Part shown: one piece after another, positions 45,180 to 60,526 of the stretch
Numbering within the stretch: the first letter of the stretch is position 1
Layout: every line of letters starts with the position of its first letter
Assembly: GCA_012295275.1 (NCBI GenBank)
Contig: CM022665.1
Location: forward strand, 42,083,652-42,147,651
From: Chrysomallon squamiferum
Taxonomy: Eukaryota; Mollusca; Gastropoda; Neomphalida; Peltospiridae
Direction: 5' to 3'
Length of the DNA stretch: 64,000 nt
Notes under the pieces: generated by a model
The model's input: only the letters and a program-made list of their open reading frames with translations
What the model was told of the DNA's origin: nothing
The model's database searches: none
Made by a program: the position numbers and the translations under genes

Positions 45180-46412
45180 ACACAATATAATCATAATTTA
45201 TATCTCACAGCATATAAATTACAACCAGGGACTCGGACTTTTCGTTCATAATTAGTCAGAGTGTAGAAGAATGTTTGGTGACCTATGTTAAGACGACAGT
45301 AATGATTTCAGAACAATCATGACTCGAAATTTAAATATCATTAACAAACACTATGTGGGGCTGACTGATACAAATAATTGTGAAATAAGCTTTGAACATA
45401 TATAATGAACAGACTGAATATATTAATATTAATATGCAAATATTTTATTAAAACTATTAATGCATAAATTTCTAATTTGTTTTGAAATAAATTTGACAAA
45501 ACTGTAATTTTTTTTTATTCTGTTGTTGTTGTTGTGGTTGTTTTGTTTGTTTTTTTCGTTTTTTCTTCTTGTAGGTTTTGGTGTCTGTTTCGTTTGTTTG
45601 TTTTTTGTGTTTTTGTTTTTTTTTGTTATTTCTTATCTTTTCTTTACTTTACTTTTATTATTTATTTATCTGTAAAGACAAAGATTATTGGATTCTCTGA
45701 AGAAATTATTCTTCAAAATTTTATATGTTAACAATATGAGTATAAAATATATTATTATTATTATTATAACTTTTTGAAAGTTTATTTTTATTTTTGATTA
45801 TTATTTCAGGGTGAAGACGGACACTGGGATCAGTGGAGTGATTTTACTCCTTGTTCCAGAACCTGTGGGGGTGGGGTGCAGTCACGCTCGAGAGGATGTA
45901 TTCGCACAAAGTATGAAATAAAACAAGTTTCTCTACTTCTATTATTTAAAACATTATTATTTTAATTTTGACATTATTTAGGTATAAAAGATATTTACTG
46001 ATATATGTACTTTGTTATTAATTTAAAAAAAAGTAATAATAATAAAATTACTTTGAAGCATGCACAATTTATATATTTAGAATATATTTTCAAATCTTTA
46101 CAATTACATTTTAATCATCAGTATCACTGTATACGATAAAAATTTATTCCACAATGATCACTGAATTATTATAGGAATCTTTAGTTTTTCGTTACTTTGT
46201 TTACGTGCTTCTTTTATTTTCCTTTCTTTTTTTTTTTTTTCAATTCAAACTTATTCTGAATCTTAGTAATATTCACTGGTACAGAAAGATTTGTATATTA
46301 AACCATTTCATTTTAGTATTTATATTTTAGGGTGTTTTGTATGTCTTTATCATCATCATCATCATCGCCATCATCATCATTATTATCATTATTATTATTA
46401 TTATTGTTGTTG

Positions 46413-46444
<32 letters not shown>

Positions 46445-46682
46445 GGTGTTATTAATTTCTTTTAAATATATTTTACTGAAGATTTCGATTACTTTTAGCA
46501 GTCTCTTGTTAAATAAGTTTGCCAGTGATCTGCTCAAATTGTGTAACTCGTGCTGTTTTATTGATATTGTATTTCTATCTTTCAGTTCACATGGAAATGG
46601 GTGTTCGGGTCCAGCTATAAAATACTCATCATGTAACACACAGGTAAATTAACACACGTATATCGCATCTGAGACTATATAT

Positions 46683-46724
<42 letters not shown>

Positions 46725-48127
46725 CTGATTTTTTCTGTACATTGCTCGTAAATAAATGTTTGGTAACTGTGAATAAGTGCACTAATAAACAAAACCTAAA
46801 GCACTTAAGTCATTCTTTTTTTTTTCTCTTTTTTTTTATATATATATATATATATATAATTTTAGTTGAATTATATTTAGTTATGCATACACATACACCC
46901 TCTATGACTGGACTTGCATAAGTCTTAAATCTCCGACTTTAAGGCATGTTACACTAAATGTTTACTTTTAAATAAAGGAGAAAGGTGTTTTTTTCTGTTT
47001 TTATGAGATAAAATTGTTATTGTAGTCTTTAAACTATGCAGCTCAGAAAAAGGAATAGTTTTTCTCTGATATTTTCAAATTAATTTTCTTTTAATATTAT
47101 CTACTAATAACCACCAATACGCTAAAAACGCTTGATCATAAAAACTTTATATTAAATTTACTCAGTCTGTTAGGTTTTCTACATTTCTTAGTCCAAAGAG
47201 AAATATAATTTATTATTAGCAAAGGATGGTAGCTATTTCAAATAAAACGAAATTATCACTGTTATTTTCTGGATTTCAGGTGTGTCCAGAAAGTTCAGAT
47301 TTCCGACAAGAACAATGTGGAGAATTTAATGGGTCAAAAATTTCAGTGAACAGCCATTTTGAAATTCACGACTGGGTTCCTCATTTTGGTGAGTTTTTAT
47401 TAGACTGGTTTATATATATATATATATAAAATTACGTTAATCTGTTTAATAAATTAAGTAGGAAATTTTCAAATTACGTCAATCTGTTTAATACATTATA
47501 TACTGTACTAAATTTATTTTGATTATTTTGTTAATTTTGTTTTTTAAATGAAAGTATTATTTTTCTTATTATTTTTTTTTTTTTTTTTTTGTTGTTTCTT
47601 TCTCTTTATTTTTCTTTTAATAATAAAACATAATAACAATAAAAATAACAATAACAATAATAATAATAATAATAATAATTGTAATTTCTAATGAAGCTTC
47701 TACAGTAAAAAAATGATATAATAGATTTAACCATAATCATCTGTCAGCATATAAAATTTTAAATACAAATCAACAAATATGACGTATATATATATATAAT
47801 TTGAAAACAAGCGTTACGTATTTTCAGACGAAAATAACCGATGTTCACTGAAGTGCAGAGCTGTGGGGACGAGCCTGGTAAAAGAACTACGTGAAAAGGT
47901 CGTTGACGGAACGCAATGTGACTCGCCTGACAGTTTTGGAATCTGTGTGGCTGGTGTTTGTCAGGTGAGAATCACCTGTCATGTCACCTTTTACTATCAG
48001 TTTCAAACTAATTTCAAATATCTCTATCCCGTTCCAACCAGAGACTCCTAACAGCCTTATCAAATGCTGTGATGTGCTCTTTGTTGTGTGAGATGGGGTG
48101 AGAGATGTTTGGTTTAGATTAAATGTA

Positions 48128-48169
<42 letters not shown>

Positions 48170-48967
48170 CTATTACAACCTGTTTTACTGGGTTCTGTTG
48201 GATTCTGTATAGAAAGTATAAATATTTTACTTGACCTATTCATTTTCGTAAATAAGCTATTTATATTTTAACTGTGACACTTCCTGTAAAATTCGTTCAT
48301 CCCAGTGACCTATTGGAATTAATTATCTGGGAGTCGGCCCACAAAATTGCAATAAATGTTCCAAAATAGAATTAAATGTTGTTGGTATTTATGTTTATAA
48401 CGTGACATTGAAATTATTCTTCTTGATAAATTGTCATAAAAAATGTCAGGTATGTATTTTCTAAAGCAAAGTCGGTTTTATTATTATTATTATTATTATT
48501 TTATTGTTTTTATTTATTTTTTTATTTTATTTTTTTTTAAAGTAATTATATTAAAAATATTATCATCCTTAACTACTAAAACTGCAAACTCAAAACAAAA
48601 ATGTAATATGTGTTTCTAATGATAAAAACAAAGCTTCTAAATATATCCTGCATACTTCCTAATTGTATTTTATTTATTTATTTTTTTATTTTTTTATTTA
48701 TTGTACCATCCAGTCTTAATTAATAATGATCTTTCTGGTAAGGATGACGTCACTGTGTACAAGAAACAGTCTCATAAGTTTCTTCTAGTGTCTTGAGATA
48801 AAAATACATGTCTGTCGCTATGACATCACGGGTCCAGTTATGAAGAAGTAAAACGACCTCATTCAAATATTTTGTAATAATAGTATTTTATTGTGATACT
48901 TTGTTATTACCAATGACAGATTTGCATCAAACCATAAAATAATATGGATGAATAAAGAATTTTAAAA

Positions 48968-49019
<52 letters not shown>

Positions 49020-49242
49020 AATAATCATTCGTATCGCTATAGGTACACTTTAAATAAACTTCCTTATTTATTTACTTATTTATTTATTTATTTGTTTGTT
49101 TGTTTGTTTGTTTGTTTGTTTGTTTAAATGTCAATACATCGAAATAATTAACTTTAAAAATAACACAAAATGTGGGGGAAATCAACACAGATAAATAGTA
49201 TAATATTCCAATAGATAAAGATGATATTAAATTAAATATTTA

Positions 49243-49288
<46 letters not shown>

Positions 49289-50388
49289 TTCGTTATGTTT
49301 AGCCACCTGGATATGTATTATAACAAATATTAAAAATAATAAGAAGAAAAATAATAATAATAATTTTTGTTACTTATTTTTCAGACAGTTAGCTAAATTA
49401 ATTTTTTGTTATTTTGACTGGGTATTACATTAAATATTAAAAATAAAGAAAAAATATTTTTTTTTTTTTTTGTGTTTATTTTTCAGCCAGTTAACTGTGT
49501 ATTATATCAAATATTAAAAATAAATTTAAAAAAAAAATGTTTTGTTATTTATTTTTCAGCCAGTTGGCTGTGATCGGGTGATTGGTTCTTCCACACAGGA
49601 AGATAAATGTCGTGTTTGTGGAGGTGACGGAAGTGCCTGTAAAACTCACTCGGGAGACTTCAACGATCAGAACCTAAAAGTAGGTGGGTGTTTGAACTCC
49701 AAAAATAATCTCAGTTATAATAATAATAATAATAAACTTTAAAAAAAAATTTTTTTTTACGAAAATTTCATTATTTATACACATAGCATGAGTCATGGTA
49801 ATTAGTAGCGAAGTTTTAATACCGATATCGTCGCTATTTCTTTTCTTTTTACTTCTTTTTTAATATTATATATTTTTTGATATGTTGAATTATTATTTTA
49901 TTACTGTTAAAAAATGAATGAATCATTTAAAAAATTAGTAAAAACAGTAACAACAATAAATATTTCCTAAAGTTACATAAATAATGTCAGAATTATATTT
50001 GAATATACTATATGAAACTAATTTATTTATTTATTATTTGAATTTAATTTACTTAACAACGTGTATTTCAGTGTATTTTACTGTCTTTAACAAACAAAAA
50101 CATCTTGCAGGTTACCACGAGTTTTTAACGATTCCGCAAGGGGCGACTACCATTGTTGTCGAAGAAACAGCAGAAAGCATCAACTATTTTGGTGAGTTTA
50201 CAGTACACGAACAACAAAATACAGTAGCACATTGTTTTCTTCAAGCCAAATGATATTATTTTTGGAAAATAAACTGTACAAACACATTGATATAACTGAA
50301 TTATTTGTGTGCAAAAATACCAGCATCAGCAGTATATCAGACAGTAAGTTTTATATTTATTAAAGATATCTTTCTGAGTTCATATTAA

Positions 50389-50424
<36 letters not shown>

Positions 50425-51530
50425 TTTTATTTTATTTTATTTTATTTTATGTTAATTCTATAAGAAATAAATAACAAGAGTGCTAAGAACTATTAAGATA
50501 ACTGAATGGTTCATTAAACTTTCTTAGTAAAGAACATTTCTCATATTTCCTTTTTTCATCTTTATTTTTGTCTTCATACTTCAACAACCACTGCTAATAC
50601 TATCATCATCATCTTCATTTTTATTTTTTATTTTTTTAACATCAAATAATTTCCTTTCTTTTTTCTTTTCTTCATCTTTTGTGTTTTTTTAATTCTTTTT
50701 TTTTTTTTTTTTTTTTAGCCACAAAACAAAATTTCTTTTTAATGTATTTAAGAGTTTTAGTTCTGTTTTAAACTGTATTTAGCTGTGAAAACTAAAGGAG
50801 GACATTATCATCTGAATGGAGGGCGAGACAGCACAGGACAGAAGGAGTTTGCTGGGACAGTGTTCAAGTACATGAATGACAAGTCAAACGATGAGCATCT
50901 TGAAACCATCACAGCCAGAGGACCAATCAACGAAACTCTTGTTTTTGTGGTAATAACACACACATAGATAGATAAATAAATAAATAAATAAATAAATCAT
51001 TAAATAGTAAATATATAAATCATTAAGTAATAAATATATAAATCATTAAATAATAAATATATAAATAAAATATTAAAATATATAGATATATAAATAAATA
51101 AATAGATATATAAATGAAAAAATAAAATAATTAGATAAATAACAAATCAATCAATCAAAATAATTAAATAAATAAAAAAATTAGATAAGTAACTAAAGAA
51201 AGAGAAACAAAGAAACAAAAAAGCAAACAAATAAAAAATAAAACAACCAAAATCCCCCCACTCAAACAAATAAATAAATAAATGATCACAACAACAACAA
51301 CAGCAGTTAAATCAACAGAACATTAATGTAAAAATCAAGTTCTGGCTGTAACATCACATAGCTCATTTTGAAAAATAAAATAAAATGTGTTCGTCTGTGT
51401 GTATTATATTATAGGGAATGTTCTTTAACTAATGCCAGAACAAAAAGATCAGCAAAATCCACATTAATTTTACTCCTTAAGTCTGCAGTATTTTGTTTAA
51501 TTTAATTTTAGTACTTGGAAACCATTTTTA

Positions 51531-51561
<31 letters not shown>

Positions 51562-54500
51562 TCTTAATGTAAGATCTGTCTTGATAAGAAATATCTGCTT
51601 TAACAATAACATTTAATTTTTCAAAACTTTAGCTACTGTGTACAAATTGTATCTCTTTTTAATTCAGTTGGCTACAAGAGATGGGAAAGCAGGAGTCCAT
51701 TATGAATACTCCATGCCACAGACAATTTTACTAAAAGCCTCTCCATCAGACAAATACACCTGGGTGTACGGACGATGGACACGATGCTCTCAGGAATGTG
51801 GAACAGGTAAATACACTCACTTTGTATTTAAATTTACTCTTATTAATTGCAAAATGTTAAAAAATAATAATAATAAAAAAATTAAATAAAAAATAAAAGT
51901 AAAGAAAGTTAGTATTTTGTCTTTTTTTATTTATTTTTTGTTTTATTTATTTATATATTTTTTTTTTTTTGTGGTTTCTGTCAATACATTGTTCATTGTA
52001 ACAAAATATTTCACAAATCTTTTTGTCTCTTTTCCTTTATTAATTAATACATAATGATTTTTGTTTTATTCAAAAACATTCCAATATTTATATTGTAAAT
52101 TATTATTCAAGAAAGATGGTTTTATCAGTTATAAAGATACAATACATTTGTCATTTGTCATTAAATATGCTGCTTCACAGACTATTTTTTTAAAAATACT
52201 TTCTTTTTTAAACTGAATCAAATGACTAACTCCTATGACCAATAAAAAACAAAATTAAAAACAAAACTAAAAACAAAATCATTACAGAGATTACAGACAT
52301 ACAAATGAATAAATAAATAAACAAATTTTGATTAATATTTTTCAATACCCATGAAAAAAAAAAAAAAAAAAAAAATTAAATTTAAAATTAATAACAAAAG
52401 CTGTAAACCCTAAAAAGAATTACAGACATATAAATAAATAAAATAAAATAAATAAATAACTTTTTATTAACATTATTTATCATTATACTGATTTCATACA
52501 CATCTACGTAATATGTAGAAGAAATAAATAATCTTTATAATGGTCTCATATTGCAGGCTACCAACTGCGAGCTGTCTCGTGTATTGACAGAGAAACTGGT
52601 AAAGCTGTGTCAGAGAGACTGTGTCCAGTCAGAGAAAAACCAATGAAGAATCAAACTTGCTTTAATGGTCCCTGTGCCAAAGACAGAACAAATGGATACA
52701 GGTATACTGATAAATTACGGTTTTAAATGTGATAATAAAAATAATAAGAATGTTAAGATGACGATAATGATGATGATAATAATAGATGTAATAGTAGTAG
52801 TAGTAGTAGTAGCAGTAGTAGTAGCTGTAGCAATACTAACAGTTGTACAATAATAATAATAATATGATAAATGTACAAATAGTAGAAGTAAAAGTAGTAT
52901 AGGTAGTATCATTGTAGTAGAACTAGTAGTAATAATAATGTAATAGCAGCAGTAGTAGTGGCAGTTACAGTAGCAATAGCTGCAATTGTTTTAGTTATTA
53001 ATAACCAACAGCAGTGATGGTGTACAAATAGTTACAATTTTATATTCTGCATCTTTTATGCATTAATTACAATTCATAAGAGATTAACAGAAATTACTCT
53101 ACTTTATATTAATGTTATTAGCATTAAAATATTTTATTTAAAAACTTTTATTTTTATTATTTATTAATAAATTTTGTTAAAGATTGTCTTTTATTTTTCT
53201 GAAGGTATCATATTTGGGGATTTTGTTATTTTATCAACATTAAAATATTTATTTTTAAAACTATTTATTATTTATTCATGATATTTGTTAAAGGTTGTAT
53301 GTTATTTTTCTGAACTGTGTCATATTTTTTGTATTTTGTTTTTATTTTGTTATTTTGTTTATGGGAGTGGAATATTAATCTAGTTTTTTTCAATTTTTTG
53401 TTGTTGTTGTTGTTTAATTTTAATACTGTGTACATGCTTACTTGTGTTTCAGCTGGGTTCTAGGCCACTGGGGAGAGTGTTCTGTGACTTGTGGGGTGGG
53501 AGAACAGATACAGCTGGCTTACTGTCAGGAGAAGGGCACTATGGGACAGACCATCTACGTATCTGATGACATCTGTGTACGATATCTCCACCCAAAACCT
53601 CAGTACAAGAGAGCGTGTGAAGAAACCAGTGGATGTCCTCACTGGGCCACCAGTCCATGGAGTGAGGTATAATAATAGTAATAGTAATAGTAATAATAGT
53701 AATAATAATAATAATCATAATAATAATAATAATAATAATGATGATGACAACAGCAATAATGATGGTAATGATAACAACAACAGCAGCAATAACGATAATA
53801 ATAATAATAGTAGTAGTAGTACTAGTAATAGTAAAAATAATGGTAACAATTAAGACAACAATAATATTAATAATAGAATTAATAGTAGCAGTAGTAATAA
53901 TAATGATAGTAGCATCAGATTTTAATCAACGTCTTTTGTAACAGAATTACTGAAAATTAATCTTAAAATAATTTCAGTTACACTGCATTCTGGACAAGTA
54001 ATAAATGTACTGTTTTTTAGTTTTTGTGTATTCTTTTTTTTTTTTTTTTTTTTGTACTCCAAAAAATTAGACTTCATTCTTTTACAATTTATTATCTCAA
54101 AAATAAATTTGTTTTATAGGATGCAATTACTTTCATAATTAAAAAAACATTTTGTATGTAAGTCTTGTTACTGTACACCATTACTGTATTTCACATAAGT
54201 TTTTATACCCACCAATCTCTCCCAGAGGCAAAATGTACAGATAGACTGAGTCAGTAAAAAAATATACAGATAGATTGAGTCAATAAAAAAACTACTATCA
54301 ATAACAGTAATTAAATATATATATTACTAAACATTTATACTCATTAATAATCAGATATTTATGTTAATCATAAATATCCCTTTATTAAAATAATTTAATT
54401 ATATAATTAAAAAATATATTTTAACTAGCTAAAATAATTAATAATTAAAAATTGTGTTGTTTTACTCCACAGTGCAATGTGACTTGTGGGTATGGTTACC

Positions 54501-57500
54501 AGACTCGCAGAGTCTACTGCCAGCAAGATGCAGATTCTCCTAATGATGTCCCGTTTGTGCTGGAAGATGAAAGATGCAGTAACACTGAGAAACCTAAGGA
54601 ACTGAAGGTGTGTCATCTGAGCAGGTGTCCTGATGGGAGCAACTCCGAAATTAATCCCGATGAGGTGAGATATTGAAAAAAAATCAATTTTTTTAAAAAG
54701 ATTTATTTTCTAAGAAAGACAACTCCTGCAGTCCACAAATTTTTTTTGGCTTTGCTTCTTGTTTTCTTGTTTGTAGCACTTTATTATTTATAGTGTTTGT
54801 TTTTTAAAATATGAATATTTTTGATAGTAAGAATACTTTTATTTTTAATTTTAAGAATGATTTGATGGTAAGAATTGTTTTATATTAAAAAATATGATTA
54901 TTTTTTATAAAAATAATTTTTTTAATTTTCACAGAAAAAATAGTTTTATTTTGTGATTACATGAATATTTTTGATAGTAAAACAGTCTTTAAAAATAATG
55001 AAAATTATTTTTTCTTTATGACTATTTTGATAGAAGGAATTGTTTTATTTCTAAAGATATGATAAATATTTTATTATAAGAATATTTTTAATTATAATTG
55101 TTTCATTTTTTAAGATATGAATATTTTTGTTAATGAAAATTTTTATTTTAAAGAGATGAACTTTTTTCATAATAATTAAACCATTTTATCATTAAAACTA
55201 TGAATATTCTGATAATGAAAAATGATTTTTCTTTAAAGATGTGAACATTCTGATAATAAAAATTGTTTTAATATTTTTAAAGATATGAATGATAGTAAAG
55301 TAAATATTATTATTTTTATGGAAGGACATTACTTTTTTTTATATGATTAGTATTAGATTTAATTGCTTTTGTTTTTATTTTAATTACTAGCTATTGTTGT
55401 TATAAACATACTGAATATATTTCATGTTCATTTCTGGTACATTATGTAAAACTGGGAATTGTTTTGTATTTAAACATGAATGAATTATAATGATATTTTT
55501 TTTTATTTATTTATTCATTTATTTATTTATTTATTTATTTTTTTTTTTAAAGAATTATAATATTATATATACATATATATATTATTTTTAAAAAAAATTC
55601 TGTCTAGAGCCACTATGCATTCATTAAACATATATTTTGTAAGCAATCACAAACAAACATATATTAATAATTAACAAGAGCATTTACTGTTAATACAAGC
55701 AAACCAAGAGACCAGTTCATAATAAAAAGAATGATTTAAAAAAAAAAAAAAAAAAATATTTGCCCTTCACTATATCTTAATAGCTGTTTCATTCACAGAG
55801 AACAAAAAAACCTCAAGTAGTAATGGTAAGACTGGAGTTTTGTTTTTAACTGGTGACCATTCTTAGATAGACTTCTTGTGTCTTCATGCATATTCATTTC
55901 TGAGTTGTCACAGTCACTCTAATACATGCTGAACTATTAATGACATATACACAGTTTTTTTAGATTGGTTGATAACACCTCTAGATTTGAAAAAAGACTG
56001 CTTTGTTTTAACCTTGTATTTATTTTGGTTTGTGATCTGCACTGCCATTTAGCTTTGTTTTTTGACATTTCTGTACAACTAACTGAAACTTAGAGCTTTT
56101 ATCTTTATCTTGGTTTTCAAAACCACTGCTAGAAGGAAACAGTATTTTCTAGTTTTTTAATTTATAAAATAGATAGCTAATAGTATTTACTTTCACTGTT
56201 GAATATTTAATTTAGTTTATTAAAGATAATATAGTGAATAAAGGATAATAAAATTAAAACTTTTATTTTCAGTTTTAGTCAAATTAATAGTAATACTTTT
56301 TTTAAAATCTTCTTTAAGACAGACTTCACTTTTTTTATTTCGTTGAATTTTATTTTATTTTATTATGTTTTATTATCACAACTGATATTTAATAACTTAA
56401 TTTTTTATCTTTTAACATTTATTCATTTATTCTAAATTATTTTTTTGACTTTTTCTTTTTTTTTCTATTTGTAATACATTTTGATGCATTAAAAAAAAAT
56501 TCAAATCATTCTATTTTATGAAATTGTTGAAAATACTGCACTGTTCTTTGTTTACAACTATTTACCTTTTTTTTTTTTTTTTTTTTTTTTTGTATTTTTT
56601 GGATAAATATAAACTAATGTATAGCACAAATAAACATGAAAAAATAAAAAAAATAAAAATAGTAAAATGCAGTTTTAACTAACAATGCATATGAAACACA
56701 TATTAATGCAGTATGCAGCATGACATATCTGTGTTTATTGCACCCACTCACCTGGCTGAATAGTACTTGAAAATGTAATGCATTAGCACAGACCTAGCTA
56801 AACTGTATGTGAAAATTTAGTATCTTTACAAATGAAGAATGTAGTATACCAAGTTAAAATGAAACAGGTGAAAGACAATTGTTACACTTTGCATGTAAAG
56901 TTTGGTTTACTAACAATAGGAAATGTAGAATTAAACATTACCCAATATTTCGTTAATTATGTTACTTAAGTAATGGTTATATTTTCACAGAATAAGATTT
57001 TTTAAATTATTATTATTGTTATTATAAATTTTAATATTTCTTTCATTTTTTTGTTTTTTTTTTTGTTCCTGAATTTTTCTTTCATTTAAAAATTTCAAAG
57101 TAAATTTTAATTAAAACATTTTTTTCATTTACAAATCCATTATTGTTAAATAGGAGAGAGAGAGAAAATAACAATTGTTAATTATAACTTAGTACGTTAT
57201 TATCAAAATAATATATTCCCCACCTGTTCCTTGGAATTTAATTAATATTGAATGATGATAATATTAAAACTGTATACTTTTTTTTTAATTCTTTTTTTTA
57301 TACAGAACTTGATGTTTTTATATTCAAAGTATTAGAAATCATTATGCATAATAGATTTTAAAATGACAAAATTTTTCTTACATAAGGAAATAAAGCATCT
57401 GTTTTGATAATGTTTGTGAAAATTCATCAATAGCATAAACAGGGCTATATAAATGTATATTATTATTATTTGTATAATATCATAGTAGTAATTATACTGT

Positions 57501-58424
57501 CATTTTCATCATCATTATTAAATTATTTTATAATCATCATCACCATTATTGAATTATTATTAACATAATAATCATCATTATCATTATTAAATTACTGCTA
57601 CTACTACTGTTCTGTTCTGTAGTGCAGTTACAGGTATCTAATCACACCAATATATTACTGCAGTATGGTCAGCTCAGTGTTGAATCTTATCTTTTTGGCT
57701 TTTGCCTTTAGCCTCTATCATCTCACAGTGTCAGTTTTATGTTTTTGGTCTGGACATCTGTTTTATTATCTGACCTGTTTCTTTTAATAATGGAATTGTG
57801 TTTTTATTAATTAATGTGTTTAAAAGCCTCAGTATTTACTGATATTTTTAACAGAATATTTCAGTTGTAGATAACATCCTCATTATGATGATGATCATCA
57901 TCATCATAATGCATTAATGTTTTCTTTATTAGAAAAAATGATATGTTGATAACTCATTCTTCTTTCTTTTTCATTTTCCCTTTTCCCTTTCTTCTCTCTC
58001 TCTCTCTCTTTTCTTTCTCTCTCTTTTCTCTCTTTTTTCTCTTTAATAACAATTTTCATTTGTTGAGGAGTTACATATTCCATAACAAAATAATTGTACT
58101 TTCAAATTTAACGTATCACAACTTTTTGTTATTTATATTATTTCTCAGTAATCTTCTTTAATTGACTATTCTAGATTAGATTCGCAGATGCTAATTGTTC
58201 CAGTGAAAAAAAAACAAACATCAGCTCAAAAAGAAATCTAATAAACGTAAAATATAGAATATCAGAGTTACTGTGCCCTCTCTGGAGTTCCATTTAGTCG
58301 ATATTTTTTTGAGTTCATTGTTCTCTAATCTGCTTTATTTATCACGATGATGACTTTAACTGTAGTCTCAGTAGATTTCTGACTTCAGTACAAAACTATG
58401 GTGTTCCATGATTAAAGAACAAAT

Positions 58425-58477
<53 letters not shown>

Positions 58478-60482
58478 CTTGTAGTTCTGATAAATATGTA
58501 TCAGAGACTTTTGTTTGTTTTGGCAGCATTATGAGGATCAGATAAGTTGAAAATAAAATCTTCTTGATGACAGGTAGATGACAGAATACACTTACACAGT
58601 TTTGTTTATAAATCAAATCAGAAGACGTCTCTGAAAGCATTTGTCAAGTCATTTTAAGATTTGAATGTTGATAGTTTTGTATTATGGTTTTAAGTCTAAA
58701 CATATGTGTTGTACATTCTGTTCTCAATGCTTTAATTTTAGCAACAACCTTGTTTTGTTTGTTTTTTATTTATTTTACTTTGTTTTTTAAATGATTTAAA
58801 ATTTCCTTTAGACTGTTGTAGTAGCATGGCTTTTACACAGAAAATGATTTTTCATTTTACTTTTTTTTTTTTTTTTTTTTTTTGATTAAATAATTTATTA
58901 ATTTCTTTTTTTTTATTTATTTATTGATAATTTTATTTATTTATTTGTTTTGTACTTGTTTATTTATTTTTTATATTTCTTAAAAACAGAAATATACCAA
59001 AGGTCTCCAGATTATAATAAAAGAGATTGTTTACTAGAATGCATTGTTTTTATTTCAGAAATTTATTAGACTGTTTGAAAAGTTAATATTAACATATATA
59101 ACAGTTAGAAAAAAAAAACACACCTCTTAAATGTACTATATATTTTTTTAATTTCATACTTTATTGTTAGTTAAGATTGTGATGAAGAAATTTATTTCAT
59201 ATATTCAGAAAATCAATTGGAATTTTACATAAAACATATTTGAATTATTTATTCATATCCTTTAAACAAAAATTACATTAGGCAGACTGTTATTATAAGT
59301 TGCACCATGTGACAAGTGCTTTAGCTAGGAATCCCAGTTGACTGAGTTCATCTGACAGAGCGATGTACAAAAGGTGGTTTAATCTACAGCATTGTTAGAT
59401 CTGGCTTTGTTTTACTTCAAATACTGTTGTGTATGTTGGCAGTGGTGTGAATCAGGGGAAATGATTTGTTTCCAGTTTGGTTTATTTCTTCTGTTCTCAG
59501 TTCCACCAGTCAGTTCCAAGTCTTGTGTCCCTCAGAATAGAATCTGATTTTCATTGTCTCCCTAGACACACATCACTGTTTTTAGATGTGATGTAGCATA
59601 TGTGCCCCACATATATGAAATAGAAAAAGAAAAAAATAAGTCATGTAGTATGTCAATAAATATTGTCTGTTAGTCTGTCAGTAATAATAATAATGAGGAT
59701 TATGATGATAAAAGTAATAAGAATAATAATAATGATGAAGATGATGATGATAAAAGTAATAATAAGAAGAAGAAGAAGAAGAAGAAATTTACCAAAGACA
59801 GACAGAAAAACAGACAGACATATAGATAGATAGTTAAATAAATAAATATAATGTAAAAATAAATAGTAACACTGGAGGTATTCATTTTTGTCTTGAAAAT
59901 TACATCCACCATAATCATGATATCTAAATCTTTTTTTTTTTAAACTCAGAATCAATAGAAGCCCAAATAAATAATTTTATATAATAATTTTTGGTTATTA
60001 AATAAATAAATAAATAAATATATTTATACATACATACATACTTAAATATAAAAACAAATAAATAAACTTATTCCATTTTTCTTGTCATGTAATAAAACTA
60101 ACATTTTCTTATCATTTGATCTAATGCTGTGTGTATGCTAAAAAAGAAGTATGTGAATTTCATGAAAACAGTAAAAGTCATTTTTCAGTTTGTATCAGCA
60201 TCCATCTTACAATGGGCTTTAAATTACTTGGATAATCATCTACACTGTACTTGTTAGGTCAATGACATCTACGTTTTGTTACTAATAGTTATATAAAATA
60301 ATTAAATTTACGTTTTGTAACTAATAGTAGTTTTATAAAATAATTAAATCTACGTTTTGTTACTAATATCACAGTTTCATAAAATAATGACATCTACATT
60401 TTGTTACTTAAAGTACATTTAAAAAAAAAAATGTTAAAAGGAGAGACAGTGTGAAGAAGAAGGGAGGGAGAGAGAGAGAAGG

Positions 60483-60526
<44 letters not shown>

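Noticed and set aside
59481-59560. Additional papilin exon after TTCTGTTCTCAG
   Set aside because: The acceptor is good and phase 0 is open for about 30 codons. However, no donor is seen before the stop and the residues show no TSP1 or linker pattern.
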